Below are positions 27,970-37,344 of a stretch of DNA of 64,000 bases, piece by piece. The DNA comes from Anaerolineales bacterium UBA2181 (GTDB taxonomy: Bacteria; Chloroflexota; Anaerolineae; Promineifilales; UBA4811). Positions within the stretch are counted from its first letter, which is position 1; each line of letters starts with the position of its first letter. The notes under the pieces were generated by a model. It saw only the letters and a list, made by a program, of their open reading frames with translations, did not search any database and was not told the origin of the DNA. The stretch lies in the NCBI GenBank assembly GCA_002328075.1, contig DCVT01000041.1, forward strand, positions 1-64,000, in the 5' to 3' direction. The position numbers were made by a program, and so were the translations under genes.

Positions 27970-29590
27970 GAGGGGCGCCGACAACCGGAGCATGCCGGGA
28001 AGCGTGGACCGGCCAATCCGCCCGCTGATCAGGCTGGTAATGGCGCTATTGCGGATAGTGCGCAACCAGGAAGGCCAATCGATTGTCCTTATCACCGGCG
28101 CCATGATCGGCCTGATCGCTTTTGCCGGCGTGGTCACCGACACGGCGTTGGTGTACGTGCAATACGGCCACCTGCGGCGGGCCGTGGATGCGGCGGCGGT
28201 GGCGGCGGCTGGTCAGATGCGCGAGGGGCGGGGCATCGATGCGCTGATAAACGCGGCCGAGGCGTCCATTACGCTGCATGGGTTGGATGTGGATCACGTG
28301 GAGGTGTTTGTGCCTCCCTATCTGGGCGGCGTGGACCACTATTCCCAAATATGCAGCGGCGATCTTACCGGCCTGCTGCAATATGAGGACCCCAGCATGT
28401 GCGCTGACCCGCCGCGCAAACTGGTGCGGGTGGAAGCCAGTGCGCAGATGTATTTTTCCTTCATGCGCATCATCGGTTTTGACGGCATCAGCCTGCGAGC
28501 CATGGCCGAGGGTGAGGCGGCAACGCTGGACGTCGCACTGCTGATTGACCGGTCCTGGTCTATGGCCTGGGACACGCCGTGGGACGCGCGGATGGCCGGT
28601 CCGGTGCGAGAACTGGCGTGTTACAATGATGCGGGCACGTTCATGACGGTGGACTGTCACGACAACACCCTCATCTGTAACAGCGATGCGCCCACCATAT
28701 CGTGCGAACCGATGGCCCAGGTGCTGGACGCCTCGCGTCGTTTCCTGGACCGGTTGCAGCCCCCCTTTGATCGTGCCGCGCTGGTGACCTTTGACCGCTA
28801 CGCGACGACCGTTGTCACCATGACCGCCGACCTGGACCAAGTGTTGAGCATACTGGAGGGGGCTGATCCCGGCAACGCGGTCACGGTGTACAATGACGAA
28901 GTGCCCTGCCGCCTGGCCGGCGGTGGCATCTGGCAGTGCGCCAACACGAATCTGGGAATGGGTTTGGCCGTTTCCAACAACCAGTTCACCCACTGGTCGC
29001 TGCGGCGCGATGAATCGGTCTGGGTGTTGGTCTTGCTCAGCGACGGCGGCGCCAACGCGGCTTTGGGCGTGGACGACTTTTGCGAGAATGATGAAGCCTG
29101 CTGCCCATCCGACACGCGGGACCCGGACTTTGGCCCACCCTATTGCCGGGACGCGGACGCCGATACGCGGCATTGCGGATCGCTGGATTTCGATGACTGT
29201 GTCATGGGCGGAGTGAGGGCCATAAACTGGCCCAGCGGTTGGAGCCAGGCGCCGACGGCGTACGATGCGGACGACTTTGCCCGCGACATGGCAGATTTTG
29301 TGGCGCTGGCACCACCGCTGGGCAATTACATTGTCACCTTTGCCATTGGTCTGGGAGCCGATGTCACCAGCTATTCGTTCGGCGGTGACCCGGACGCCGG
29401 CGAGAAGGTGCTGCGGTACATTGCCAACGTCGGTTACAACGGCAAACTTGACCTGGGAGCGAGCGATTTATGTCAAGGGATTCCGTCGGGCCAGGCCTGC
29501 GGCAACTATTTCTTTGCTCCGGAGCCCTCCGGGTTGGACCAGATCTTTGAGGAGATCGCGTCGCGGATTTTCACCCGGATTACCCGGTAG
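27962..29590 (+). CDS. TadG-like protein with von Willebrand A domain
   Basis: The 542-residue product has a single N-terminal hydrophobic segment in a TadG-like setting (GQSIVLITGAMIGLIAFAGVVTD, about residues 42-65, followed by a DAAAVAAAGQ stretch). A vWA domain then carries the MIDAS motif DRSWSM near residue 205 and SDGGA further on, with a long Cys-rich insertion (about 375-425). ATG 27962 overlaps the previous stop (ATGATTGA) and follows GGAGG at about 27949-27953. TadG proteins accompany Tad pili and anchor or adhere via vWA. The Cys-rich insert suggests disulfides or calcium binding outside the cell. Confidence 0.87.
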   Translation: MIERGADNRSMPGSVDRPIRPLIRLVMALLRIVRNQEGQSIVLITGAMIGLIAFAGVVTDTALVYVQYGHLRRAVDAAAVAAAGQMREGRGIDALINAAEASITLHGLDVDHVEVFVPPYLGGVDHYSQICSGDLTGLLQYEDPSMCADPPRKLVRVEASAQMYFSFMRIIGFDGISLRAMAEGEAATLDVALLIDRSWSMAWDTPWDARMAGPVRELACYNDAGTFMTVDCHDNTLICNSDAPTISCEPMAQVLDASRRFLDRLQPPFDRAALVTFDRYATTVVTMTADLDQVLSILEGADPGNAVTVYNDEVPCRLAGGGIWQCANTNLGMGLAVSNNQFTHWSLRRDESVWVLVLLSDGGANAALGVDDFCENDEACCPSDTRDPDFGPPYCRDADADTRHCGSLDFDDCVMGGVRAINWPSGWSQAPTAYDADDFARDMADFVALAPPLGNYIVTFAIGLGADVTSYSFGGDPDAGEKVLRYIANVGYNGKLDLGASDLCQGIPSGQACGNYFFAPEPSGLDQIFEEIASRIFTRITR

Positions 29591-29608
29591 CCGATAGCGA
29601 GGTGTCAG

Positions 29609-32600
29609 ATGAGGCAGAGCGGCACACACGATCGAACCAAGAAGGGCCAGTCACTGGTAGAGTTTGCACTAGTGCTGCCGGTGCTCATGCTGCTGCTCGT
29701 GGGCGTTCTCGAATTTGCGCGCCTTTTTCAGGCGTGGCTCACGGTGGAAAACTCGGCCCGCACCGCCATCCGCTACGCAGTGACCGGCCAGTATGATTCG
29801 GAGTACTGCAACATCTTTGCCGCCAATGAGGGCATTCCGGTTGGCATCCAGATGCACCTGGCCAACTGCAACCTGGAACGAAGCCGGTTGGACGGCGTCA
29901 ACGAGGTAGTGGATTTCGAGTCCTTTTTCCCCGGCGATGATGGGCCGGCGCGCGTCTGCGAAATCCTGTTCCCGGTGCAGGGCGAGACCCGTGTCGGCAT
30001 GGATGGGATCAGTCTGTATGTGCCGCCGACCTGTCTCTATGGTAGCGAGGAAGATGACCTCAAGGGTCGAGACCGATCCAGCTGGGACGACGTGAGCGCA
30101 GCGATGCAGGACTATGCGCGGTTGAGGTCTATCAAGGACGAAGCGTTGCGCGGCGCGGCGGGAATCGTGATCGGGGAGGTACTTTATTTGCCGGCCGATC
30201 GGCTGGATGACGAAGGCGCCGGCGACATTGGCGAGTTCAAGCCGACCATCTGCAGCGGCCGGCCCAAACCCCTTGACGTCAATGAGCCTTTCTTCCAAAT
30301 CTCGCGGACAAAGCCGGAAGAGTGCTCTTGGGTCGGCGGAGTCGAAGTGTGGCCCGAGTTGGCGGCTGAGGACCCCGGTGGACCGAATAACGAGGTCTTG
30401 GTGGTCATCACCTATAATCACCCACTCATCACGCCGCTCAAGAGCATCTGGCCCACGGCGCAACTGCAGTCGCAACGGAGAATGGTGGTGGAGGCTTTCC
30501 GCACCGCCAAGGTGCTGGGCTTGCCGCCACAGATACGGCCGCCCACCCTGACGCCAACCAACTCGCCCACGCCGGCACCGACGGCGACACCGGCCCCGGT
30601 CTGTGTGGATGTGGCGGCGTTTGATTTCAACGACTTTTCCATCATGTCCTACAGTGACCAGGATGTCAATGGCACCATGACCATCGAGGATGGTGGCTTG
30701 ACCTTGCACCTGCAGGGCAACACCTGGAAAAAGATCTACTATCCGTATGTGGTTGATTCTGACACGTACCTGGAGTTCGAGTTCCAGAGCAATGGGCCGG
30801 GCGAGCTGCAGGGCGCCGGAATGGACGAGGACGACGTTGATAATACCAATCGCATCTTCAAGCTGTACGGGAGTCAGAATAACTATGGAATCCTGGCGTT
30901 TGACAGTTACGCCCAGGTGGCACCCAATTGGCGACTCTACTCCATTCCGGTGGGTCAGTTCTTCACAGGGTACATGGCCTACGTGACCTTTGCCGCCGAT
31001 GACGACGCGAACTCGGCTTCGGACAGCCGGTTCCGCAACGTCAAAGTTTGCGGCGGTGATTTACCGACCCCGACTGCTACGCCTAGCTCAACGCCCACAG
31101 CGACCAGCACCCCAACGGCCACGCCCACTGCAACACCGACCCTCACGCCTACGCCGCGAACAGCCGACTGCTTGGACCTGGTCGCCACACCACTTTACCT
31201 CAGCGGCGACAACATTGAGGCGCGCGTCGTTAACCTCGGTGACTGGGACGCCGAAATCCAGAGCATGGACATCACCTGGGCCACTCCGGCCTGGCAGCTG
31301 CCTCAATGGGGCACCGTTGCGCCACCGTTCGTCGGTCCCGCCCCCGGGACCTTTGCCGATCGGCTTCGGGTATGGGGACAAGGCGATGACCCTCACATTG
31401 ACTACACCTGGACCTGTGGCGTCGACCGGACCTCGCCCACGACGGTCACCTTCCCGCCCGGACCTACGGTGTTGGACAACGCGGCCGCCTATCACGAGTT
31501 CGAATGGGACTATGGTATTCCCACCAACAGCCTCGGTGACATGCCCGAGACCTGGAACTGGAGTGAGTGGCAGGAGAACTTTGTCCACGGGCGCCAGTTT
31601 GGCATGACTCTCCACTACAACATGGCGGGTATGGTCTGCCCGCCGCTGCAGATCGATGGGCTCTACGGGCCGGTTATCCGGGTCGAGCAGCCGCCGCTGC
31701 CGCCGGATGGAGGAACCACCCTTATCTACCCGAACTACAGCCCGATCAATGCCAACTCTAGCGGCGCTCCGACCACCGCATGCATCAGCAGTTGGTTTAC
31801 CATCCGGTCGCTGGTGAAGGACTGGGACGGTGGGGCCTCGGCTGCCAACGGGTACAATATTGATCGGGTCTATTTTCGAGTGGTCAGGCCGGACGGCAGT
31901 GTGGTGGACCTGAATGGCGTGGCCACTGGCACTTGGGTGCGGGACAACACGGCGCCGTATTGCGGTTTCAGCGCCACGAGCTGCACCGACCAGAGTTCTC
32001 CCAGTGGCGAGATCCTGCGCGAGTATTGGACCGGCATCGGTGGCAACCTGGTCTCCAATTTGACTGCCAGCGCCAACTATCCGCACAACCCGTCGGGATA
32101 CAACTATCCGACCAGCTTTGAGGCGCCCACGAATTGGGCGGACAACTATGGCACCCGTATGCGGGGTTACGTATTTCCGCCAACCACCGGGACGTATTAC
32201 TTTTATATCGCCAGCGATGACTATTCCGAACTGTGGCTGAGCACGGACGACAACCCGGCGAACGCGCGGCTGATTGCCGACGTGCCCGGTTACACCAGCT
32301 CCCGGCAGTGGACGAAATACCCTCAGCAGAGATCAATCGCCATATCCCTCACGGCCGGCCGCCGCTACTATATCGAGGCGCTGCACAAGGAAGGTTCGGG
32401 CAGTGATAATCTAGCAGTTGCCTGGCTGCGTCCGGGCACTTCCCAGGTACGCGTGATCGATGGCGCTTTCCTCTCGGCCTATGACGGCTGGCGCGATGTG
32501 AGCGACCCCTGTCACACCTGGGATAGCACCGCCAACTGCACCGGCGGGTATCGGTTCACACCGGGCAAACACTGGTTAATCGTGATAGGTCAGGACAAGG

Positions 32601-33091
32601 ACGATGGCGACCGCTTGCGGACGCTGTTGGTGACTCAGTTCGAGATCTGCCCGGGAGTCTACCCCACGGCCACACCGACACCGACGCCTACGCGCACACC
32701 GACCCCTACCGTGACGCCGAGTCCGACTCCGACGCCTACGCCGAGCAACACACCCACGGCCACTATTACGCGCACGCCGACAGCTACGTTTACCAGAACG
32801 TCGACGCCGACCATCACGCCGACACCCACCATCACGCCGACGCCGAGCATAACGCCGACGCCGAGCATAACGCCGACGCCAAGTAGAACGCCGACGCCGA
32901 GCAACACACCCACGGCTACTAGCACGCCGACCTTGACGCCCACGCGCACCAGTACGCCAACGCCGACCATCACTCCAACACGCACCATAACGCCGACGCC
33001 GAGCATCACACCCACGCTGAGCCCCACACCGACTCCATCCTCTACGCCGTCATTGACGCCGACCCCCACGTTGGGGGGGGGAGGTGGTTAG
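29609..33091 (+). CDS. TadE-type pseudopilin fused to PA14 and other modules with Pro/Thr tail
   Basis: The 1160-residue protein opens with a TadE signature (GQSLVEFALVLPVLMLLLVGVLEFARLF) and an extracellular TadE-like region to about residue 310. Pro/Thr spacers flank a jelly-roll-like domain (about 335-480) and a larger beta domain (about 520-790); a PA14 domain occupies about 790-955 with typical GYVFPPTTGTYYFYIASDD and YYIEALHKEG blocks. The protein ends in about 140 residues of Pro/Thr/Ser repeats and a poly-Gly tip, without any anchor. PA14 domains bind glycans. The gene starts 18 bases after the TadG-like stop. A run of nine G at the 3' end is a place where an indel could hide a longer C terminus. 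Confidence 0.82.
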   Translation: MRQSGTHDRTKKGQSLVEFALVLPVLMLLLVGVLEFARLFQAWLTVENSARTAIRYAVTGQYDSEYCNIFAANEGIPVGIQMHLANCNLERSRLDGVNEVVDFESFFPGDDGPARVCEILFPVQGETRVGMDGISLYVPPTCLYGSEEDDLKGRDRSSWDDVSAAMQDYARLRSIKDEALRGAAGIVIGEVLYLPADRLDDEGAGDIGEFKPTICSGRPKPLDVNEPFFQISRTKPEECSWVGGVEVWPELAAEDPGGPNNEVLVVITYNHPLITPLKSIWPTAQLQSQRRMVVEAFRTAKVLGLPPQIRPPTLTPTNSPTPAPTATPAPVCVDVAAFDFNDFSIMSYSDQDVNGTMTIEDGGLTLHLQGNTWKKIYYPYVVDSDTYLEFEFQSNGPGELQGAGMDEDDVDNTNRIFKLYGSQNNYGILAFDSYAQVAPNWRLYSIPVGQFFTGYMAYVTFAADDDANSASDSRFRNVKVCGGDLPTPTATPSSTPTATSTPTATPTATPTLTPTPRTADCLDLVATPLYLSGDNIEARVVNLGDWDAEIQSMDITWATPAWQLPQWGTVAPPFVGPAPGTFADRLRVWGQGDDPHIDYTWTCGVDRTSPTTVTFPPGPTVLDNAAAYHEFEWDYGIPTNSLGDMPETWNWSEWQENFVHGRQFGMTLHYNMAGMVCPPLQIDGLYGPVIRVEQPPLPPDGGTTLIYPNYSPINANSSGAPTTACISSWFTIRSLVKDWDGGASAANGYNIDRVYFRVVRPDGSVVDLNGVATGTWVRDNTAPYCGFSATSCTDQSSPSGEILREYWTGIGGNLVSNLTASANYPHNPSGYNYPTSFEAPTNWADNYGTRMRGYVFPPTTGTYYFYIASDDYSELWLSTDDNPANARLIADVPGYTSSRQWTKYPQQRSIAISLTAGRRYYIEALHKEGSGSDNLAVAWLRPGTSQVRVIDGAFLSAYDGWRDVSDPCHTWDSTANCTGGYRFTPGKHWLIVIGQDKDDGDRLRTLLVTQFEICPGVYPTATPTPTPTRTPTPTVTPSPTPTPTPSNTPTATITRTPTATFTRTSTPTITPTPTITPTPSITPTPSITPTPSRTPTPSNTPTATSTPTLTPTRTSTPTPTITPTRTITPTPSITPTLSPTPTPSSTPSLTPTPTLGGGGG
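32666..33069 (+). repeat. Pro/Thr-encoding tandem repeat region
   Basis: About 400 bases encode imperfect TPTP and TPTPS repeats at the end of the TadE-PA14 protein. Within it an 18-base unit, ACGCCGACGCCGAGCATA, is tandemly repeated around 32830-32880. Comparable shorter spacers occur at about 13260-13410, 24600-24810, 25360-25430, 25870-25950, 30540-30600 and 31065-31160. Such repeats are prone to length variation by slippage. Confidence 0.8.
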
Positions 33092-33309
33092 GCGAAGCAA
33101 GAAAGGTTGTTGCGTGGGTGTTTGTCGGACTTGGGAGGCAGCCTGGGATCGAGCCTGTGGCAGTAGGTCGCCGGCTCTGTATCAGGTGAACTGCTGCAGG
33201 CATCCGGGCACACTAAATGCATCCTTGAACGCCAGTGGGCGTCATCCGTACCCAGGCTGTCACTCGCGTTCCAGGAATTGTATTCGGACCGCCGGGCCGA
33301 GAGGTCTGG

Positions 33310-33337
33310 TTGACAAGGCAACTTGGAACGGTATACT
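33310..33337 (+). promoter_or_regulatory. Promoter of the Tad machinery operon
   Basis: TTGACA (33310-33315) and TATACT (33332-33337) are 16 bases apart, with the predicted start about 50 bases upstream of the cpaB-like ATG at 33395. The rest of the 33092-33394 gap holds no recognisable gene; in particular no short Flp pilin is visible there. Confidence 0.7.
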
Positions 33338-33394
33338 AACAACGAAAAAGGTCCCTTGGCCATCTGCGACCGCGACCATTGAAGGAGGAGTTCC

Positions 33395-34570
33395 ATGAAA
33401 CGTGGGGTCGTCATCATCCTGATCGGCTTACTCTTGCTGCTCATCACGGGGATTTTGTGGGTTGTGTTTCGCATGGGCCTGCTCGGCGGTGGTCAAGGGG
33501 AAAAGCTTGAAATCCCCCAGACGGTGGTGGAACAAATAGAGATTCTACAGCCGGCGCCAACACCCGTGCCACCTGCTACCTATATCGTGGTAGCAGTCCA
33601 GGATATCGGCCGCGGCATGGAGATCACCCAGGATGCCGTGATGTTGTGGGCGTGGCCCGTGGAGGCGCTTCCCCCCACGGCCATCGAAGGGTCGCCGGAA
33701 CAGGACTATAACCGCGATGGTGTTCCGGACGCCGTCGAAAAGGTGCTGGGAAAGCGGATGCGCACCAGCGCTGTGCGCTTTGAACCGATTCTCGAGACGA
33801 TGATCGTGGACAATATCGACCTTACCGGCACGGGCAGTGATCCGGCGCTCTCCATCGGACCGGGGCGGGTTATCATGGCGCTTCCGCTGCCTGATATCAA
33901 GGACGACCCCACGGCCGCGGTGGCCTATGCCCTAAGGGTCGGCGATCACGTGGATGTGCTGGTCTCGCTTTCGTTGATCGATCTGGACGCGGACTTTCAC
34001 ACCAAGCTGCCCAACGATACGTTGCGGCTGAACGTGTCACAGACCGGCACTGGCGAGCAGCAATTTGCGTTGGAGCAGTTCCCATACGGACGAATCGAAG
34101 AGGGACCGTTGGGATTGATCTTTAATGTGATTCCCAGCGAGGATAATCAGCGGCCGCGGTCGGTGGCACAGTTGACCGTCCAGGACGCGGTGGTCATCCG
34201 GGTTGGCCGCTACCCAACCTATGAGGAACAGATCCGTGGCATCGACCCGCAAGCGCCTCCCACGCCGACGCCGGTTCCAGAGGGAGGCGAGGCTGTTGCC
34301 GGGCCCCCACCCGCGCCTCCCATGCCGGCAGTAATCGTTCTGGCGGTCACCCCCCAGGATGCGCTGGTGCTCAAATTCGCCTGGGAGATTGGTTCCAACA
34401 TGGATTATGTGCTGCGCGCTGTCGGCGACCGGGTGATTTACCAAACCAACGCGGTGACGCTGGACTATCTGATGGAGACCTACAATATCCCGGTTCCGCC
34501 CAAACTGCAATACGGACTCGTCGATCCGGTGAGTATCAGTGACCTGGTGAATCAGTCAGACGGCCAGTAG
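33395..34570 (+). CDS. cpaB: Flp pilus assembly protein CpaB/RcpC
   Basis: The 391-residue protein has an N-terminal transmembrane helix (about 5-26), a short Pro-rich spacer, and a SAF-type domain (about 64-150) with VVAVQDIGRGMEI, followed by the RcpC domain with GDHVDVLVSL near residue 190. The last part includes another Pro-rich stretch and a conserved end. GGAGGAG lies a few bases before the ATG. In other bacteria CpaB/RcpC helps pilus passage through the wall. It is first in a run of five Tad genes. Confidence 0.87.
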   Translation: MKRGVVIILIGLLLLLITGILWVVFRMGLLGGGQGEKLEIPQTVVEQIEILQPAPTPVPPATYIVVAVQDIGRGMEITQDAVMLWAWPVEALPPTAIEGSPEQDYNRDGVPDAVEKVLGKRMRTSAVRFEPILETMIVDNIDLTGTGSDPALSIGPGRVIMALPLPDIKDDPTAAVAYALRVGDHVDVLVSLSLIDLDADFHTKLPNDTLRLNVSQTGTGEQQFALEQFPYGRIEEGPLGLIFNVIPSEDNQRPRSVAQLTVQDAVVIRVGRYPTYEEQIRGIDPQAPPTPTPVPEGGEAVAGPPPAPPMPAVIVLAVTPQDALVLKFAWEIGSNMDYVLRAVGDRVIYQTNAVTLDYLMETYNIPVPPKLQYGLVDPVSISDLVNQSDGQ

Positions 34571-34594
34571 CTGATCTCGGGCACCCCGGGGTTG

Positions 34595-35938
34595 ATGACG
34601 GCGGTACGACGTGACAGCGGGCGGATGAATGTGACGCAACCAGCGATGGTACAAGCAACCCCCGGCGAGGGGGAAAAGATCCTGGTGCTGATTGTCGACG
34701 ACATCCAGGAGACGCGGGAGAACCTGCGCAAGCTACTCCAGTTTGAACCGGATATCGAAGTGACGGGCATGGCCGGCACTGGGCAGGAAGGGCTGGCCTT
34801 GGCGCGCCAGTTGCAGCCAGACGTGGTGCTCATGGACATCAACATGCCCGGTCTGGACGGGATCAGCGCCAGTGAGGCCATTGCGCGGGACGTGCCCAGT
34901 GCCCAGGTGATCATGATGTCGGTGCAGAGCGAGGCGGACTATATCCGGCGCGCCATGCTGGCCGGCGCACGTGATTTCCTGACCAAACCGTTCTCCAGTG
35001 ACGAACTGCTGGTGACCGTCCGGCGGGTGCACGAACGGGGTAGGCGGGTGGGGATTCGCGCACCGGTGTACCAGCCGGGAGAACCGTCGCTGCCGGTGGC
35101 CGCTAGCTCGCGGACAAAGGGCAACGTGGTGGCTGTCTTTAGCCCCAAGGGAGGGGTTGGTTGCAGCATTTTGGCTGCCAATCTGGCGGTGGCGCTGGCT
35201 TCGAGCGGGCTTCGCACAGTCTTGGTAGATGCAGACCTGGCGTTTGGTGACAGCGGAGTGATCCTGGATGTTCACGGATTGCGCACCGTGGCAGATCTGG
35301 CGGAGCACGAAGAGGACCTGGACGCTGATCTGGTGGCTAGCGTGCTCAGTTCGCATTCGTCCGGCCTTAAGGTGCTGTTACCACCTCCGCGTCCTGAGAT
35401 GGCTGAACTGGTGCAGACCAAAACGCTGCAGGCGGCGCTCGGCTTATTGCGGGCAAAATTCGATTACGTCATTGTGGACACGATGAAATCCCTGCAGGAC
35501 GTGATGCTCGCCGTGTTGGATGCAGCCGACCGGATTCTGCTGGTGGCCACGCCGGACATTCCGTGCGTCAAGGACATTCGGCTGTTTTTCGAGGTGATTG
35601 ATCAGCTGGAGTATGACCCGGAAAAGACGATGCTCGTGCTCAACCGGGTGGACAAGCAGGTGGGCATCAGTGCGGCTGATATGGAGAACACGCTCAAAAA
35701 GCGGGTCGAAGTGACCATACCGCTGGACACCCGCACGGTGATCTTTTCGGTGAACCAGGGGATTCCGTTTGTCAGCCGCGAACCAGGGAAACCGGTGTCG
35801 GCGGCGATTCTGGAGTTGGCCAAGAGAGTGCGGGATCAGCTGGAGGAGCGCGAGACTGAAGCAGGTGCAGCGGCCGAGACCGCGGGGCGATCACGCCTTG
35901 GAAGGCTGTTCAACCCCCGGCAAGCGCCGATGTGGTGA
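34595..35938 (+). CDS. cpaE: CpaE/TadZ-like protein: receiver domain + MinD-type ATPase
   Basis: Residues about 25-145 are a response-regulator receiver with VDDIQ, phospho-acceptor in VLMDINMPGLDG and the conserved Lys in FLTKPFS. From about 170 a ParA/MinD-family ATPase follows with a deviant Walker A, SPKGGVGCSILAANLA, in which the usual GKT is GCS, and VLVDADLAFGD. CpaE/TadZ proteins localise the Tad motor to the pole. The intact receiver (rather than a degenerate one) suggests phosphorylation input, possibly from a kinase in this window. Start uncertain: ATG 34595 or ATG 34625, neither with a strong ribosome binding site. Confidence 0.87.
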   Translation: MTAVRRDSGRMNVTQPAMVQATPGEGEKILVLIVDDIQETRENLRKLLQFEPDIEVTGMAGTGQEGLALARQLQPDVVLMDINMPGLDGISASEAIARDVPSAQVIMMSVQSEADYIRRAMLAGARDFLTKPFSSDELLVTVRRVHERGRRVGIRAPVYQPGEPSLPVAASSRTKGNVVAVFSPKGGVGCSILAANLAVALASSGLRTVLVDADLAFGDSGVILDVHGLRTVADLAEHEEDLDADLVASVLSSHSSGLKVLLPPPRPEMAELVQTKTLQAALGLLRAKFDYVIVDTMKSLQDVMLAVLDAADRILLVATPDIPCVKDIRLFFEVIDQLEYDPEKTMLVLNRVDKQVGISAADMENTLKKRVEVTIPLDTRTVIFSVNQGIPFVSREPGKPVSAAILELAKRVRDQLEERETEAGAAAETAGRSRLGRLFNPRQAPMW

Positions 35939-35950
35939 TTGGAGGAAGGT

Positions 35951-37336
35951 GTGTCACTGCTAAAAAGGTTAGAGCAGGGACAGGGTCAGAACGCCCGGGA
36001 GGCCGAAGCTCCGGCGACGGTCAAGCTGCAGGAGATGCGAGTCCGGCGCCAGGCGCCGTCGCCCGGGTCGCGCGATGGATACCCCGACCTCAAGACGCGC
36101 ATTCAGCACAAACTGATTGCTGAACTGGACCCGTCCATGGACGTCACTCAGGTGGCCAAGGTCCGGGCGACCATTGAGGAGATGTTTGAGTCCATTCTAA
36201 TTGAGGACAGCATTGTCCTCAGCCGCAACGAAAAGCAACGTCTCTTTGAGCAAATAGTCGCCGAGATATTGGGATTGGGGCCGTTGGAACCGTTGTTGGC
36301 GGACGCGTCCATCACTGAGGTCATGTGTAATGGTCCGCACAACATTTACCTGGAGCGCGCCGGGAAAATCGAGCGAACCGGCGCTGCTTTTGAGGATGAC
36401 GATCATCTGATGCGGATCATCGATCGGATCGTGGCGCCGCTTGGTCGCCGCATCGACGAGAGTTCGCCCATGGTGGATGCTCGTCTGCCAGATGGCTCCC
36501 GGGTTAATGCCGTCATCCCTCCCGTGTCGCTGGTGGGGCCGGTGCTGACCATCCGCAAGTTCTCCAGGGTGCCGCTTACGGTCCAGGACCTGATCAACTT
36601 TGGCACACTGACACCCGAAGCCATCGAGTTCCTGCGTGCGTGCGTGGTGGCCAAGCTCAATATCGTCATTTCTGGTGGCACCGGCTCTGGCAAAACGACA
36701 CTTCTCAACGTCCTTTCTGGGTATATCCCCAACGATGAACGCATCATCACCATCGAAAATGCGGCCGAGCTTCAGCTGCGCCAGGAGCATGTGGTGACGC
36801 TCGAGTCTCGCCCGCCCAACATTGAGGGTCGAGGCGAGATCGACATACGTGACCTGGTCATCAACTCGTTGCGGATGCGACCCGACCGCATTGTCGTCGG
36901 CGAATGCCGCGGGCGTGAGGCGCTGGATATGTTGCAGGCCATGAACACCGGTCATGACGGAAGTCTGACCACGCTGCACTCCAACAGCCCGCGGGACACG
37001 CTGGCCCGGCTGGAGACCATGGTACTTATGGCCGGCATGGACCTGCCGGTCCGGGCCATTCGGGAGCAGGTGGCGTCGGCCATTGATCTGATCGTGCATG
37101 AGGAGCGCATGTCTGACGGCACGCGCAAGGTGGTCAGTATTACCGAAATCCAGGGAATGGAAGGTGATATCATCACCATGTCGGACATCTTTGTGTTTGA
37201 ACAGACCGGCCTGGAGGATGGCCGCGTGATTGGGCGGCTCCGGCCCACCGGTCTCCGACCGCGGTTCATCAGTCGCATACAGGCGGCGGGAATTATGCTG
37301 CCTCCCGCGATTTTCGGTATCGGCAAGCGGTCCTAG
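35951..37336 (+). CDS. cpaF: Tad secretion ATPase CpaF/TadA
   Basis: About 461 residues with an N-terminal helical domain and a PilT/VirB11-type ATPase core. Visible motifs are Walker A GGTGSGKTTLLN, the Asp box with ITIENAAELQL, Walker B region RIVVGECRGREALDML and the HDGSLTTLHSNSPRD His box. GTG 35951 is preferred because GGAGG (35941-35945) sits five bases upstream; TTG 35939, directly after the previous stop, is an alternative. It powers Tad pilus assembly together with TadB and TadC encoded next. Confidence 0.95.
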   Translation: MSLLKRLEQGQGQNAREAEAPATVKLQEMRVRRQAPSPGSRDGYPDLKTRIQHKLIAELDPSMDVTQVAKVRATIEEMFESILIEDSIVLSRNEKQRLFEQIVAEILGLGPLEPLLADASITEVMCNGPHNIYLERAGKIERTGAAFEDDDHLMRIIDRIVAPLGRRIDESSPMVDARLPDGSRVNAVIPPVSLVGPVLTIRKFSRVPLTVQDLINFGTLTPEAIEFLRACVVAKLNIVISGGTGSGKTTLLNVLSGYIPNDERIITIENAAELQLRQEHVVTLESRPPNIEGRGEIDIRDLVINSLRMRPDRIVVGECRGREALDMLQAMNTGHDGSLTTLHSNSPRDTLARLETMVLMAGMDLPVRAIREQVASAIDLIVHEERMSDGTRKVVSITEIQGMEGDIITMSDIFVFEQTGLEDGRVIGRLRPTGLRPRFISRIQAAGIMLPPAIFGIGKRS

Positions 37337-37344
37337 CGATCTCG

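Noticed and set aside
32659..33069. Antisense frame encoding long Val-Gly repeats, and similar antisense frames at 12788-13411 and 24369-24833
   Set aside because: These are mirror images of the Pro/Thr spacers on the other strand; the low-complexity pattern explains the open frame.
32666..33069. Tandem repeats considered as a CRISPR array
   Set aside because: Units are short, contiguous and in frame with Pro/Thr codons; there are no unique spacers and no cas genes.
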